From Sporosarcina sp. ACRSL (lineage in GTDB: Bacteria > Bacillota > Bacilli > Bacillales_A > Planococcaceae), in NCBI RefSeq assembly GCF_022346605.1, contig NZ_JAKRNT010000013.1, positions 1 to 64,000 of the forward strand: a stretch of 64,000 bases of DNA, in the 5' to 3' direction. Both the position numbers and the translations under genes were made by a program. Positions 33,783 to 42,994 of the stretch are shown piece after piece. The stretch's first letter is position 1, and each line of letters starts with the position of its first letter. The notes under the pieces are model-generated. The model was given only the letters and a program-made list of their open reading frames with translations. It was not told the origin of the DNA and searched no databases.

Positions 33783-34797
33783 AGTGTAGCAACACTTCCT
33801 CGATGTCTTTCCCCTCTTCGGACATGCGATACAGTTGATAAACTGGCTCTCGGCCGCCGAAATTACGATCCACTAAAAAGTAAATTCGGTTGTCCGGCCC
33901 CCGTCTAGGCTTCGCTGTATGTTCCTTCAAACTCGTCAACTGCTTCGTTTCGTATGTTTTCCAGTTGAAGGTGAATAATTCATACTCAAAAATGCCGTTC
34001 GGTCCCGTTCCAGCAACAGCTTGGTAGACGATTTCTTCTCTTTCTGGCAACAGTAAGAAGTCATAAATGTCTTCCTCTCCTACCGGATTGCTAATGACTG
34101 ATTGTTGGTCCGGCGCATGTAGCGGAATTTCAAAAATGCGCTGCCTAGATGCATATACATCCTCCGCAGTTTGGACATTTGCATCGTCATCCATTTGGAC
34201 ATAAACCGTTTCGTCGGTCGGAGACACTTGCAAAGACCTCATACTATATTTTTTCAGATTGGTATATTTCGTACGTTTTTGATCCCCGAGATGGTAACTA
34301 TGTACATCAAAATCATGCGGATGCTCACGCGCGATTGGTGAATAATTCGTAAACGTCGCTGCATGCAAATAAAAGAGCATCTCCGAATCTTTCGGGTCAA
34401 ACGCCAGTTCAGTAATCAACCCCGTATCTTGAAATAGAAGCCGATCCTCAAGCGTATCCAACTGCAATAGATGTACTGCGCTTTCACTTTCAGAACTCAT
34501 CTCTTTTTTCGTCACGACATATGCAAGCTTTTTCCCGTCTTTCGAGAAGCTGATTTCTAAAATTGTTTTGTCAACAGGCTTTTGGACAACGGGCTTTTCA
34601 TTCCCGGTAAAATAAATTCCTGGCTGTCCATCCTCAAAAGCGACATATGCAATGGAACCATCCGCCAAGACATCATAAATGGAGGTCAATCCATTTTGCT
34701 TTTCATGCTCATCTTTAGCAAACATGAATCCTAGTGCGATGAAAACGATCGTAACGAAGCCAATACCTCCGATCAGGAATTTGAATGATTTATTCAT
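33781..34797 (-). CDS. membrane-anchored beta-propeller-like protein
   Basis: 338 residues. One N-terminal membrane anchor (FLIGGIGFVTIVFIALGFMF) is followed by an extracellular domain of repeated four-stranded units with PD40/TolB-like motifs (ISFSKDGKKLAYVVT, ELAFDPKDSEMLFYL, SLQVSPTDETVYVQM, RRGPDNRIYFLVD). Function unknown. It is the third gene of the padR module, with a four-base overlap with the previous gene. Start at 34797 uses AGGAGGG. Confidence 0.75.
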   Translation of the reverse strand: MNKSFKFLIGGIGFVTIVFIALGFMFAKDEHEKQNGLTSIYDVLADGSIAYVAFEDGQPGIYFTGNEKPVVQKPVDKTILEISFSKDGKKLAYVVTKKEMSSESESAVHLLQLDTLEDRLLFQDTGLITELAFDPKDSEMLFYLHAATFTNYSPIAREHPHDFDVHSYHLGDQKRTKYTNLKKYSMRSLQVSPTDETVYVQMDDDANVQTAEDVYASRQRIFEIPLHAPDQQSVISNPVGEEDIYDFLLLPEREEIVYQAVAGTGPNGIFEYELFTFNWKTYETKQLTSLKEHTAKPRRGPDNRIYFLVDRNFGGREPVYQLYRMSEEGKDIEEVLLH

Positions 34798-35675
34798 GCC
34801 AACCCTCCTAGAGCTCCCAATAGCAAAAATCCGACGGCCCATAATATAACCGCGGTTTGGATAAACAGAATCGTATACGCCCACTTTTTCTTTTGTCTCG
34901 AGAGTAAATGCATTTGGCTTGCATACGAGATAATCCAGATGACAAGAGGAATGAAGAGTATAAATACTCTTGGCGACATTCCCACACTAAACAATAGAAA
35001 CGACCATAAGAAAAACAGTGTAACGAGAACAATGAAAATGCCCGTTGTTATATTGACGAAATGAACTCGTTTCGCATCTTTCACCAACGGTTGGCGTTTC
35101 GAGGAATAATCGTAAATCGTCGTCCGGTAAACGAGTACGATTGCTAGGATGAGAATGAGCCCAGCAATGATCGTCAACCCGATGGAAATGGGATGATACA
35201 CATCGGTCGCCAATAACAAGCCATAAAAGTAGGTCAATATATGAGTCAGGAGCAAGCTGTTCACCCATAACCGGCGATTCAATGATGAAACCGGTCGCAC
35301 AGTCGTAACAAGTAAAGCAGTGCTAATGAGGACCGCGACAATCAACCAAGGAATATGCGCATCCCCCATGACAAATAACTGACATATGTAAACGACATAC
35401 GCAAATAGCAGCGATGCAACCGAAAGCGAGAGCATCATTTCCCTCCGATATGGGTACATCGCCTGTTGGAGTTGTTTGCCAATCTCCCGTTCTTCTCCGA
35501 AGTTTGTCATGGCGGTTCGCATAGCCTCCTCTTCCGAAAATCCTTGTTTTTGGTAATCTATAAATGAACACTCCAAATGAGAGAGTAATTCCTCATACAA
35601 ATCTTTCCGTTCCTCTCGATTGCTGTCGGTTTCCCGAACAATCCCTTCGACAAAACGTTCGAATGCGTGTCTCAT
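34794..35675 (-). CDS. HAAS/DUF1700-type signalling membrane protein
   Basis: 293 residues. The N-terminal helical domain (VEGIVRETDSNREERKDLYE, then EAMRTAMTNFGEEREIGKQL, about 1-75) is the HAAS/permease-prefix type that interacts with PadR-like regulators. Six or more membrane helices follow. This pairing is widespread: padR, then a HAAS-membrane protein, then an effector. Start at 35675 uses GGAAGG; overlaps padR by four bases. Confidence 0.78.
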   Translation of the reverse strand: MRHAFERFVEGIVRETDSNREERKDLYEELLSHLECSFIDYQKQGFSEEEAMRTAMTNFGEEREIGKQLQQAMYPYRREMMLSLSVASLLFAYVVYICQLFVMGDAHIPWLIVAVLISTALLVTTVRPVSSLNRRLWVNSLLLTHILTYFYGLLLATDVYHPISIGLTIIAGLILILAIVLVYRTTIYDYSSKRQPLVKDAKRVHFVNITTGIFIVLVTLFFLWSFLLFSVGMSPRVFILFIPLVIWIISYASQMHLLSRQKKKWAYTILFIQTAVILWAVGFLLLGALGGLA

Positions 35676-35995
35676 AACAAACCTTCCGAGCTTTTCCGGA
35701 CGAGTGCGTTCATCCACTCCCAGTTTTCACGCTTGCTTTCCAAAGCGACGCCGCCTTCATCGGTTAAACGGTAATACTTTCTCCTGCCCGCATCCGTTTC
35801 CTGCCAATAAGAGTCGACCCATTGCTTTTTCTCCAGTCGTTTCAATGCAGAATAGAGCGTCCCTTCACTCATTTCATACGTATCATCACTGACTCTTTTC
35901 AACACCTTGACGATTTCATACCCATACATATCCCGCTGCGCAATGAGCGTCAGCAGAATTAAATCAATGCTTCCTTTCATCATTTCTTGATCCAC
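35672..35995 (-). CDS. PadR-family transcriptional regulator
   Basis: 107 residues, PadR length. The winged helix is visible: IDLILLTLIAQRDMYGYEIV, EGTLYSALKRLEKKQWVDS and GRRKYYRLTDEG (wing). First gene of a three-gene operon with a HAAS membrane protein and a membrane propeller protein, which it probably controls together with itself. Start GTG at 35995, with GAGGTG six nt upstream; other ATGs upstream in frame lack an SD. Confidence 0.87.
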   Translation of the reverse strand: MDQEMMKGSIDLILLTLIAQRDMYGYEIVKVLKRVSDDTYEMSEGTLYSALKRLEKKQWVDSYWQETDAGRRKYYRLTDEGGVALESKRENWEWMNALVRKSSEGLL

Positions 35996-36090
35996 ATCAT
36001 TCACCTCTTTACCAACATCGTAACACGAGGTACATCGTGTTGCAATGTAAAAGGGAAAGGTTTCCACATAAAAAAGTCGGTTCCCCAGCG

Positions 36091-36250
36091 TAAGTGATCA
36101 TAAAACCGGGCAAATGATCATAAACCGCGGTAAGTGATCATAAAACCGTGCAAGTGACCATAAACCGCGGCAAGTGATCATAAAACCGTGCAGGTGATCA
36201 TAAACCCTGGTAAGTGATCATAAACCGCGGCAAGTGATAATAAATCACCA
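36091..36250. repeat. 20-nt-period repeat array B (AAGTGATCATAAA core)
   Basis: Eight consecutive 20-nt units. CATAAA begins at 36099, 36119, 36139, 36159, 36179, 36199 and 36219, and AATAAA at 36239. Consensus YAAGTGATCATAAAnCGnG; units tend to alternate between ATAAAACCGkG and ATAAACCGCGG. This is the best conserved of the four arrays. It lies between padR and the terminator of the sulfurylase gene, with no ORF. Confidence 0.93.
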
Positions 36251-36287
36251 ACATTGACACAGAAACCTCCATATTTACGTAAAAAAA

Positions 36288-36311
36288 CTTCCCGCTATAC
36301 AAACGGGAAGC
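36288..36311 (-). terminator. intrinsic terminator after the ATP-sulfurylase gene
   Basis: On the minus strand CTTCCCG and CGGGAAG form the stem, followed by seven T. Confidence 0.88.
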
Positions 36312-36329
36312 TTACATTAATCATATATG

Positions 36330-38048
36330 TTATTCATTCGGCTCGTCACTACCGCGGTATCGTTTATACGGCAGGACATTCCACGTACGATAGTCGAAAT
36401 CAGCTGCGCGGAGCACTTTCGGAATGTCGTCAAGGATTTTCTTCGCCACTTCCAATTCGCGTTGTGCTTCTTCTTTGTCCTGATACATAAATTCATCCGA
36501 AGCGGTCTCTGGCGCCTGTTTCACTTTTTCCTCCAAGTCTTGGATGACCATCCGCTGCTGTGTTTGCAATGATTCCCTCGCATCCATTACCCATTCAGGC
36601 TGCATGCCACGATTCGTGTCACCCACACTCGTATATTCATCGAAGATTTCCCGATAGATTCGGTCGGCATTCGCACGGACGTCTAAATTGACCATTTCTA
36701 GGTCGTCGTTCGTCAATTCCTCCACTGTTAACGGCTTGCTCCGCTTCTTTCCTCCGAGCCTCGTCCGTTCCAAATAGAATGGGAACATGCTCTTGATGAC
36801 CTTCCCTGCCGGTGAGATAGCGCTTCCAAATTCATCAAGGCCTTTTGGCTGAACGCCTTGGATGGCAATCCGTGCAGACTCCGGACGGACAATTTCTTTT
36901 GGTGGCATAATGCCGTGGCGCAGCATTTCACGGATGCCAGTACCGGAAATATTGATCCGGTATTGGTTGTCATGCGGACAAGACTGCTCTGTCGCAGGAG
37001 CATCGCAACGTGTGCAGTAGAAGACTTCATGGAACAACCGCACGTCAATACCAAGCTCTTCCGGTTTGAACTGATCAAAAATACTATGGCTCGCATACTT
37101 ATCGTAATAATCATCGATTCCTGCGTGATCTCGCCCGATCAATGCATGCGTACAGCCGTAGTTTTTCATAATTAATGCATGTAGCACTGTCTCCCGCGGG
37201 CCGGCAAATATATACGTCACCCTAAGTGGAGCGAGGATTGACCGTCCTTTCGGATAATACGTATCGAGTACGCTCCGGTATGAGAGCATCCGGAATTCAT
37301 GACGCGTATATTCGCGTTTTGCCATTTCGACTAACGGTTGCAGGAGCAATCCGTCGATTTCTTCCAGTGCATTTTTATGGATATATTCATGGCCTCGATG
37401 CAATGGATTTGCCCCGGTAATAAAACCAGCAGCAGATTTAAATTTCTTTACTTCATAAAACTCATGCCACGTATCTTTCGGTTCCAAACGGAGTTTTTCA
37501 AATGGCCCCCAATCGACTCGCCGCAATAACTTGATCGGCCCTCCGAGTGCGACATCCCCCATCCGTCTGTAAATCGCGTCCACACCAGGATGATTCCGAT
37601 CGGTCGTGCCGAAAAGGTGGGATGCCCGATATTCTTTATCGTACGCAAAAATATCGTCAATCTTCAAAATTGCCACTGGTTCGTTCTGTTCATCCGAAAG
37701 CGCTACTTCGTCCCCCACGGATAGCGTTTGGATGACTTCCTTATTGCGGTTGCCGATCGGCGCAAAGCTGAGCGGAACCGGCCAAACCGTACCATTCGCC
37801 AAACGACCTTCATTCAGCACGGACTTATAGTCGACTTCATTCATGAATCCTTCATTCGGAGACAAGACGCCTGTCGCAATCATTTCAAGCGTAATGACCG
37901 CCTCCAAGTCGACCATGATTGTAGGAAGCGTCCTAGCACGTTGCAGCTCGTCCTCCCTTTCCTGCCCCGTTAACACTTTGTCGACCAGTTTTCCCCCATG
38001 CGGTTGTTGAGGGTAGTTGGCAAATCGATTTTCTGTTACATTCAACAT
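36330..38048 (-). CDS. sat: ATP-sulfurylase-like protein with altered active site and C-terminal extension
   Basis: 572 residues; single-domain ATP sulfurylases are about 380-400. A PUA-like N-domain (about 1-170) and the nucleotidyltransferase core (about 170-395) are clear: NPLHRGHEYIHKNALEE, LIGRDHAG (about 304-310), Zn-ligand-like Cys345, Cys348, Cys357 and ISGTGIREMLRHG. The catalytic signature normally QTRNP reads TGANP (211-215), so the Gln and Arg that contact sulfate and ATP phosphates are missing. Residues about 400-572 form a charged helical extension without a P-loop, so it is not an APS kinase. The family makes APS from sulfate and ATP; activity here is uncertain. ATG after GAGGAGGAG; monocistronic, with an inverted repeat upstream. 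Confidence 0.82.
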   Translation of the reverse strand: MLNVTENRFANYPQQPHGGKLVDKVLTGQEREDELQRARTLPTIMVDLEAVITLEMIATGVLSPNEGFMNEVDYKSVLNEGRLANGTVWPVPLSFAPIGNRNKEVIQTLSVGDEVALSDEQNEPVAILKIDDIFAYDKEYRASHLFGTTDRNHPGVDAIYRRMGDVALGGPIKLLRRVDWGPFEKLRLEPKDTWHEFYEVKKFKSAAGFITGANPLHRGHEYIHKNALEEIDGLLLQPLVEMAKREYTRHEFRMLSYRSVLDTYYPKGRSILAPLRVTYIFAGPRETVLHALIMKNYGCTHALIGRDHAGIDDYYDKYASHSIFDQFKPEELGIDVRLFHEVFYCTRCDAPATEQSCPHDNQYRINISGTGIREMLRHGIMPPKEIVRPESARIAIQGVQPKGLDEFGSAISPAGKVIKSMFPFYLERTRLGGKKRSKPLTVEELTNDDLEMVNLDVRANADRIYREIFDEYTSVGDTNRGMQPEWVMDARESLQTQQRMVIQDLEEKVKQAPETASDEFMYQDKEEAQRELEVAKKILDDIPKVLRAADFDYRTWNVLPYKRYRGSDEPNE

Positions 38049-38094
38049 CCCTTCTCCTCCTCATTCCCATTATTCTACTAAAAATAGTATTCTC

Positions 38095-38119
38095 TTCTGA
38101 ATGTTAACATACTTCAGAA
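38095..38119. promoter_or_regulatory. inverted repeat upstream of the sulfurylase gene
   Basis: TTCTGAA (38095-38101) and TTCAGAA (38113-38119) are perfect inverted repeats separated by 11 nt, about 50 nt upstream of the start codon. This is a plausible operator; the regulator is unknown. Confidence 0.4.
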
Positions 38120-38188
38120 CTTGTTGGAAGTGTATTATCAGAATTTATCGTCGAATAAAACAAAAGCGTAGGGCGCAGCCGGAGTGAC

Positions 38189-38222
38189 GAAAAAAAAGAC
38201 TCTTATCCACTGACAAGAGCCC
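38189..38222 (-). terminator. intrinsic terminator of the GerW-like gene
   Basis: On the minus strand CTCTT and AAGAG with flanking G-C pairs form a hairpin followed by eight T. Confidence 0.75.
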
Positions 38223-38228
38223 TTCCTT

Positions 38229-38594
38229 TTACCTTTTCTTCTTCGTAGTCCTTCCTAAAAAGAAGAAAAGGCCTAAGACCAATAGCAAACCGGCGACTAG
38301 CCAATTGTTACGGATCGGTTTAAATTTCACTTGTTCTGGAGTAATTTCATAGACACCAAGAGGCTGAACTAAAAATGCTCCCCCACCGCCGTCAGCGCCG
38401 TTGCCATCTCCTCCGCCTCCGAGTGCATAACGCAACTTCGCTACAGGTACCACTTTCGTTAAACCGGCTTCGATCGGGTCACCGAAGACGAGTGAGACGT
38501 CCTTACGATTTCCAAACTTCTTAAACACCGTCGTCACAGGAGCCTCCCTAAATTCCTTCCGATTTACATTTTCAGTTTGTTGTACTTGTACCAT
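38229..38594 (-). CDS. GerW/YtfJ-family sporulation protein
   Basis: 121 residues. The GerW/YtfJ pattern is visible: FGNRKDVSLVFGDPIEAGLTK then VVPVAKLRYALGGGGDG and a glycine-rich segment before FLVQPLGVYEI. A C-terminal membrane helix (LVAGLLLVLGLFFFLG) with a basic end is added. YtfJ (GerW) is a spore protein needed for germination with certain nutrients. Start at 38594 uses GGGGG; the frame to 38714 is open without an SD. Divergent from the symporter gene. Confidence 0.82.
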   Translation of the reverse strand: MVQVQQTENVNRKEFREAPVTTVFKKFGNRKDVSLVFGDPIEAGLTKVVPVAKLRYALGGGGDGNGADGGGGAFLVQPLGVYEITPEQVKFKPIRNNWLVAGLLLVLGLFFFLGRTTKKKR

Positions 38595-38744
38595 TGCATA
38601 TCCCCCTTTCCACCTATTCTTTCGACGTCTTGCAGCGACTTCCCTTTTCAAAAGCATGTATTTTGACGAGACACACAGTCCACACTGTATACATAGCATT
38701 CGGAATTCATTCATTACACCCGATTCCGAAAAGGAGACTTCGTG

Positions 38745-39974
38745 ATGAGAAACATATTTAGAGCCTATTTCCGTGCTTCGTTAATCTTAAAAATATCGGT
38801 CGCCCTAGTTCTTGGGATTGTAGTAGGTTTTCTATTAGGAGAACAAGCGGCCGTATTAGTACCTCTCGGCGATCTGCTTCTCCGATTGCTCACCTTTCTA
38901 ATTATCCCTCTTATCCTTTTTACGCTCATCGTCGGCGTGAATCAGACGAATATTGCCAATTTAGGTCGGATGGGCAGTAAAGTGTTCATCTATTACACTT
39001 TGACTTCAGCGCTTGCAATCGTTGTCGGGCTCATCGTCGCTAGTATTTTTCGGCCAGGAAGCGGAATGCAACTTACTGGGAATGAAACATTCGACGTCCC
39101 GGAGAATCCAGGCATCATGAAAGTCCTGCTCGATATTGTACCGTCCAATATTTTCACTGCCTTTACGGAAATGAATTTGCTCGGCATCATTTTCACTGCA
39201 CTCGCTTTTGGAATTGCAATTACTGCCATGCGTTCCTCCGAGAAGCATAGCGCATTAGGCGACTCCTTATTGACGATAATTACAGCTTTGAATGAAGCGT
39301 CTCTCATCATTTTGAAGGTGATTCTTCAATATGTGCCAATCGGTATTTTCGCAATCATTGCGAATACAGTCGGAAGCCAGGGAATCGATACGCTCCTTTC
39401 CTTAGGCGGCATGATTGTTGTCTTTTATTTAGCGTTGCTCGTACACATCGGGTTGTACATCATTTTCCTGCTTCTCGTCGGAGTCAAGCCGGGATCGTTT
39501 TTCAAATTTGCACGAACGCCAATGCTCACGGCTTTTGTAACCCAAAGCAGCACGGGCACTTTGCCCCTTACATTGGAAGCTGCGAAAAACATGGGTATTT
39601 CGAGAAGTTTATACGGCTTCAGCATACCGCTCGGTGCAACAATCAATATGGACGGAGCCGCAATCCGTATCGCCGTTTCCGCCGTCTTTGCCGCCAATGT
39701 CGTAGGCACCCCGCTAACGTTCTCAGACATGGTTATGGTCGTGTTAATCGGAACGCTCGCCTCCATCGGCACAGCAGGTGTTCCAGGCGCAGGCATCGTC
39801 ATGATTGCAACGGTTTTCGTCCAACTCGGCTTACCGATGGAAGCAGTCGCATTGCTAACCGCCATCGACGCCCTCGTCGGGATGGGAGCAACTATGGTGA
39901 ATGTTACTGGCGACCTCGTCGGAACGAAAATAATCGATCAGCTAGAGAAACGAAAAAAGCCAAGCGTCGGGTAA
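38745..39974 (+). CDS. dicarboxylate/amino acid:cation symporter (GltP/GltT family)
   Basis: 409 residues of the DAACS (glutamate transporter) fold with eight helices and two re-entrant hairpins. Hairpin 1 reads AFVTQSSTGTLPLT where glutamate transporters have a serine-rich SSSxTLP, and NMDGAAI, GVPGAG and MVNVTGD are the signature motifs of helices 7-8 and hairpin 2. It imports C4-dicarboxylates or glutamate/aspartate with sodium or protons. The helix-8 residue that normally distinguishes aspartate transporters cannot be settled by eye. ATG at 38745 with AAGGAG; GTG at 38742 is possible. Confidence 0.92.
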   Translation: MRNIFRAYFRASLILKISVALVLGIVVGFLLGEQAAVLVPLGDLLLRLLTFLIIPLILFTLIVGVNQTNIANLGRMGSKVFIYYTLTSALAIVVGLIVASIFRPGSGMQLTGNETFDVPENPGIMKVLLDIVPSNIFTAFTEMNLLGIIFTALAFGIAITAMRSSEKHSALGDSLLTIITALNEASLIILKVILQYVPIGIFAIIANTVGSQGIDTLLSLGGMIVVFYLALLVHIGLYIIFLLLVGVKPGSFFKFARTPMLTAFVTQSSTGTLPLTLEAAKNMGISRSLYGFSIPLGATINMDGAAIRIAVSAVFAANVVGTPLTFSDMVMVVLIGTLASIGTAGVPGAGIVMIATVFVQLGLPMEAVALLTAIDALVGMGATMVNVTGDLVGTKIIDQLEKRKKPSVG

Positions 39975-39990
39975 ACCTTGGCTTATTTTA
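39957..39990 (+). terminator. intrinsic terminator after the symporter
   Basis: GCCAAG and CTTGGC form a stem overlapping the last codons and stop of the symporter, followed by TTATTTTATT. Confidence 0.75.
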
Positions 39991-40007
39991 TTCATTTGAC
40001 TACTGCT

Positions 40008-41024
40008 TCATTCCATCATGTCAGCAAGAATCTCATAGGAACGGAGACGGTCTTCATGGTTGTAGATTCCAGAACTAATAATGCATTCATCCGCTTTCGT
40101 CATTTCCACGAAGGCTTCCAACTTTTGCTTGACCGTTTCAGGGCTGCCGACAATCATTGAAGGCCATTCCAATAACTCTGCAACGGTTGCTTTTTCAAAA
40201 TCGGACCATACCGAATCCACATCATCGATAGGCGGCTTGAACTGCGTCGTAACTCCTCTTCGAATGTCAAGGAATTGCTGTTGCTGAGACGTGGCAATAT
40301 TATGTGCCTTTTCGTCGGTATCGGCTGCAATAAGAGTGACACCAAGCATTGTATATGGTTTTTCAAGGTCCTTCGAAGGCTTGAAATTACGATGGTACAG
40401 GCTGAGCGCTTGCATCATATAGGTAGGTGCAAAATGGCTGGCGAATGAAAATGGAAGTCCTAGCTCCGCCGCAAGTCGCGCACTGAAATCGCTTGATCCG
40501 AGAAGCCAGATTGGAATATCCTGCCCTTCTCCCGGAAACGCACGGACACGGGCCGAAGGATCATATTCGAAATACGCGCGCAGCTCTGCCAGTTGCTGCG
40601 GGAATTCGTTGCCGCTGCTATGCAATGTACGCCGTAACGCATAAGCGGTTGCCTGATCGCTTCCCGGAGCCCTCCCAAGCCCGAGATCAATCCTGCCAGG
40701 ATACAGCGCATCAAGCGTACCGAATTGCTCTGCGATGACGAGCGGAGCATGGTTTGGAAGCATGACACCCCCGGCCCCTAAGCGGATCGTTTCCGTTGCA
40801 CCCGCCACATGCCCAATAATGACGGATGTTGCAGAACTAGCGACGCCGGGCATATTATGGTGTTCGGCGAACCAAAAACGATTAAATCCCCAATTTTCGG
40901 CATGCCGGGCTAAATCGACACTGTTTTTAAACGATTGTGCAGCACTGCTTCCTTCGTTGATCAGCGCAAGGTCAAGGACTGATAGCGGGATGCCGTTAAA
41001 TTTCTTCGCACGATCATGTATCAA
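40008..41024 (-). CDS. LLM-class flavin-dependent oxidoreductase
   Basis: 338 residues of the bacterial luciferase-like superfamily, close in length to B. subtilis YtmO. Seen are [12 protein letters not shown] at the start, [20 protein letters not shown], the FMN-binding [19 protein letters not shown] and [16 protein letters not shown]. It likely uses reduced FMN and oxygen; the substrate is unknown. TTG at 41024 is favoured because AGGGGAG lies eight nt upstream. An ATG at 41048 in the same frame is the alternative. Confidence 0.88.
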   Translation of the reverse strand: MIHDRAKKFNGIPLSVLDLALINEGSSAAQSFKNSVDLARHAENWGFNRFWFAEHHNMPGVASSATSVIIGHVAGATETIRLGAGGVMLPNHAPLVIAEQFGTLDALYPGRIDLGLGRAPGSDQATAYALRRTLHSSGNEFPQQLAELRAYFEYDPSARVRAFPGEGQDIPIWLLGSSDFSARLAAELGLPFSFASHFAPTYMMQALSLYHRNFKPSKDLEKPYTMLGVTLIAADTDEKAHNIATSQQQQFLDIRRGVTTQFKPPIDDVDSVWSDFEKATVAELLEWPSMIVGSPETVKQKLEAFVEMTKADECIISSGIYNHEDRLRSYEILADMME

Positions 41025-41121
41025 AAGACTCACTCCCCTAAATTTCATTGATATCGCCCATTCGATTACACTTCCATGATACCGTTTTGGAGAACCCACT
41101 TCCATTAACCCAACTCAATAG

Positions 41122-41153
41122 AAAAGCCAGACCCCATTACATCGGAGTCTGGC
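41122..41153 (-). terminator. intrinsic terminator after nupC
   Basis: On the minus strand GCCAGACTCC and GGGTCTGGC form the stem, followed by TTTTC. Confidence 0.8.
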
Positions 41154-41178
41154 ATTGTAGTCATTCATATGGTTTGTA

Positions 41179-42360
41179 TTACAGCATGATTCCCGTAACT
41201 GCTGCTGTCAATAAGCTAACTAGCGTGGCTCCGTAAAGCAACTTAAGACCGAATTTAGCAACGGTATTCCCTTTCTCTTCATTCAAGCCTTTCACCGCAC
41301 CGGAAATAATTCCGATTGAAGCGAAGTTGGCGAATGACACGAGAAATACGGAAATGATGCCGACTGTTCTGTCAGACAGAGTACCGCTAATTTCACCTAA
41401 GTTAATCATTGCGACGAACTCATTCGTCAATAACTTCGTAGACATGATTGCACCAGCTTGTACCATTTCCGATGCTGGTACACCGACTAAGAAAGCGAAT
41501 GGTGCAAAGACATATCCGAGTGCTGTCTGGAAGCTAACCCCAACTGCCCCTTCGAATATACTGTTCACCATGCCGATCAAAGCAACGAAACCGATCAGCA
41601 TCGCGCCGACAACGACCGCCACTTTAAATCCATCCATAATATATTCGCCTAACATTTCAAAGAAGGACTGCTTTCTTTCATTCGTGTCTTCAATAATATC
41701 CTCTTCGGGCGACACTTCATAAGGGTTAATCAGATTTGCAATAATGAATCCACCGAATAAATTCAAAACAAGTGCCGTTATGACGTATTTTGGTTCGATC
41801 ATCGTCATATAAGCCCCTAAAATCGAAGCGGATACCGTCGACATTGCAGACGTACACATCGTATACAACCGATGTTGCGGAATGTGCGGAAGCTGTTTTT
41901 TGAAGGAGATGAACACTTCGGATTGTCCAAAAATTGCGGAAGCAACTCCGTTGAAGGATTCCAATTTCCCGAGGCCATTCACTTTACTTAACAACGACCC
42001 GATGAATCGAACAATGATCGGGAGGATTTTAAAGTATTGAAAAATCCCGATTAACGCTGAAATAAATACAATCGGCAATAAGACATTTAGGAAAAATGTA
42101 CTTGCGCCTTCGTTAACCATTCCGCCAAACACGAAGTTAATTCCCTCAGCGGCATATGCTAAAAGCTTATCGAATACGTACGTCACGCCTTTAATGACAA
42201 ATAGCCCGGCTTCCGTATTTAATAAGACGAATGCAAAAATGAGCTGCAAGACGATCATCGTCAATATTGGTCTAATTTTAATCTTCTTTTTACCGTTGCT
42301 TACGATGTACGCAAGGAAAAGAATAACAAGTAACGCCGCAATGAATATCAAGAATTTCAA
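41179..42360 (-). CDS. nupC: concentrative nucleoside transporter
   Basis: 393 residues, matching B. subtilis NupC. CNT-family hallmarks: GVASAIFGQSEVFISFKK, MCTSAMSTVSASILGAYM, and FAPFAFLVGVPASEMVQAG (helical hairpin regions binding nucleoside). It imports pyrimidine and possibly other nucleosides with protons or sodium. TTG at 42360 is chosen: GAGAGGGGG lies nine nt upstream, whereas the ATG at 42387 lies before that SD. Monocistronic. Confidence 0.92.
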   Translation of the reverse strand: MKFLIFIAALLVILFLAYIVSNGKKKIKIRPILTMIVLQLIFAFVLLNTEAGLFVIKGVTYVFDKLLAYAAEGINFVFGGMVNEGASTFFLNVLLPIVFISALIGIFQYFKILPIIVRFIGSLLSKVNGLGKLESFNGVASAIFGQSEVFISFKKQLPHIPQHRLYTMCTSAMSTVSASILGAYMTMIEPKYVITALVLNLFGGFIIANLINPYEVSPEEDIIEDTNERKQSFFEMLGEYIMDGFKVAVVVGAMLIGFVALIGMVNSIFEGAVGVSFQTALGYVFAPFAFLVGVPASEMVQAGAIMSTKLLTNEFVAMINLGEISGTLSDRTVGIISVFLVSFANFASIGIISGAVKGLNEEKGNTVAKFGLKLLYGATLVSLLTAAVTGIML

Positions 42361-42610
42361 AGCGGTTTTCCCCCTCTCTGGATGCATAAACTAGTGCGCG
42401 GAGCAAATAAATACCATTTTCTTATATCTTCCCGAAAATTATTTTCGTAATCACTTTAGTTATTCGACAATTCGGTTGTTTATATACGAAACAAAAAAAT
42501 CTTGATATTCTCCCACATTGTCAAATAAGTACGAAAATGTCATGGTTTTTTTCCCGACTTGACCATAATAACATAAAATCCATCGAAGGCAATTGACAAA
42601 ATTAGTACAT
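42361..42610. other. long intergenic region without a gene
   Basis: AT-rich sequence between the nupC start and the terminator of yjcZ. On the minus strand there is a TTGACA near 42530, about 17 nt before a poor GATTTT; no convincing ORF, riboswitch or repeat was seen. Confidence 0.6.
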
Positions 42611-42646
42611 AAAAAAAAGAGAGGCCACGACTACATCGGCCTCCAC
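42611..42646 (-). terminator. intrinsic terminator of the YjcZ-type gene
   Basis: On the minus strand GGAGGCCGATG...CGTGGCCTC forms a hairpin followed by eight T. Confidence 0.85.
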
Positions 42647-42717
42647 TTTTCTTACTTTTTGGAATAAAATCGCACTTCATATGTGTTCCCGTTTTATTTA
42701 TTTACAAACAATTCATT

Positions 42718-42834
42718 CTAATAGTAGAATCCTCCATCTACATATGCAACGCCGACAATTATTAAAAGAATGAACAACACGACGATCAGCGTAAAACCTC
42801 CACCATATCCAACACCGACGACTTTATCCGACAT
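42718..42834 (-). CDS. YjcZ-family sporulation protein
   Basis: 38 residues: [20 protein letters not shown] followed by [18 protein letters not shown]. The GYGGGF-(hydrophobic)-LFILLIIVG pattern is the hallmark of the short YjcZ/SpoVM-like sporulation membrane proteins that occur in many copies in Bacillales. ATG preceded by GGAGGTG. It has its own terminator. Confidence 0.9.
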   Translation of the reverse strand: MSDKVVGVGYGGGFTLIVVLFILLIIVGVAYVDGGFYY

Positions 42835-42955
42835 TCTTCCACACCTCCAAAATACTTTGATGATGTTATACTATGTAATCGAAACGCCTCTGCCCATGAC
42901 ATTGCCCTAGTTGAATGTTACGCTTCCCTCGTGGCTCTATTTATTTTTAAAATGA

Positions 42956-42985
42956 ACGAGAGTGGGTAAACTCCCCACTCTCTGA
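42956..42985 (-). terminator. intrinsic terminator of the class C-like hydrolase gene
   Basis: On the minus strand AGAGTGGG and CCCACTCT form the stem, followed by CGTTCATTTT. Confidence 0.7.
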
Positions 42986-42994
42986 CGTGTTTCG

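Noticed and set aside
33781-34797. TolB of a Tol-Pal system
   Set aside because: Propeller-like repeats alone do not show this; the neighbours are PadR and HAAS proteins and the cell is Gram-positive.
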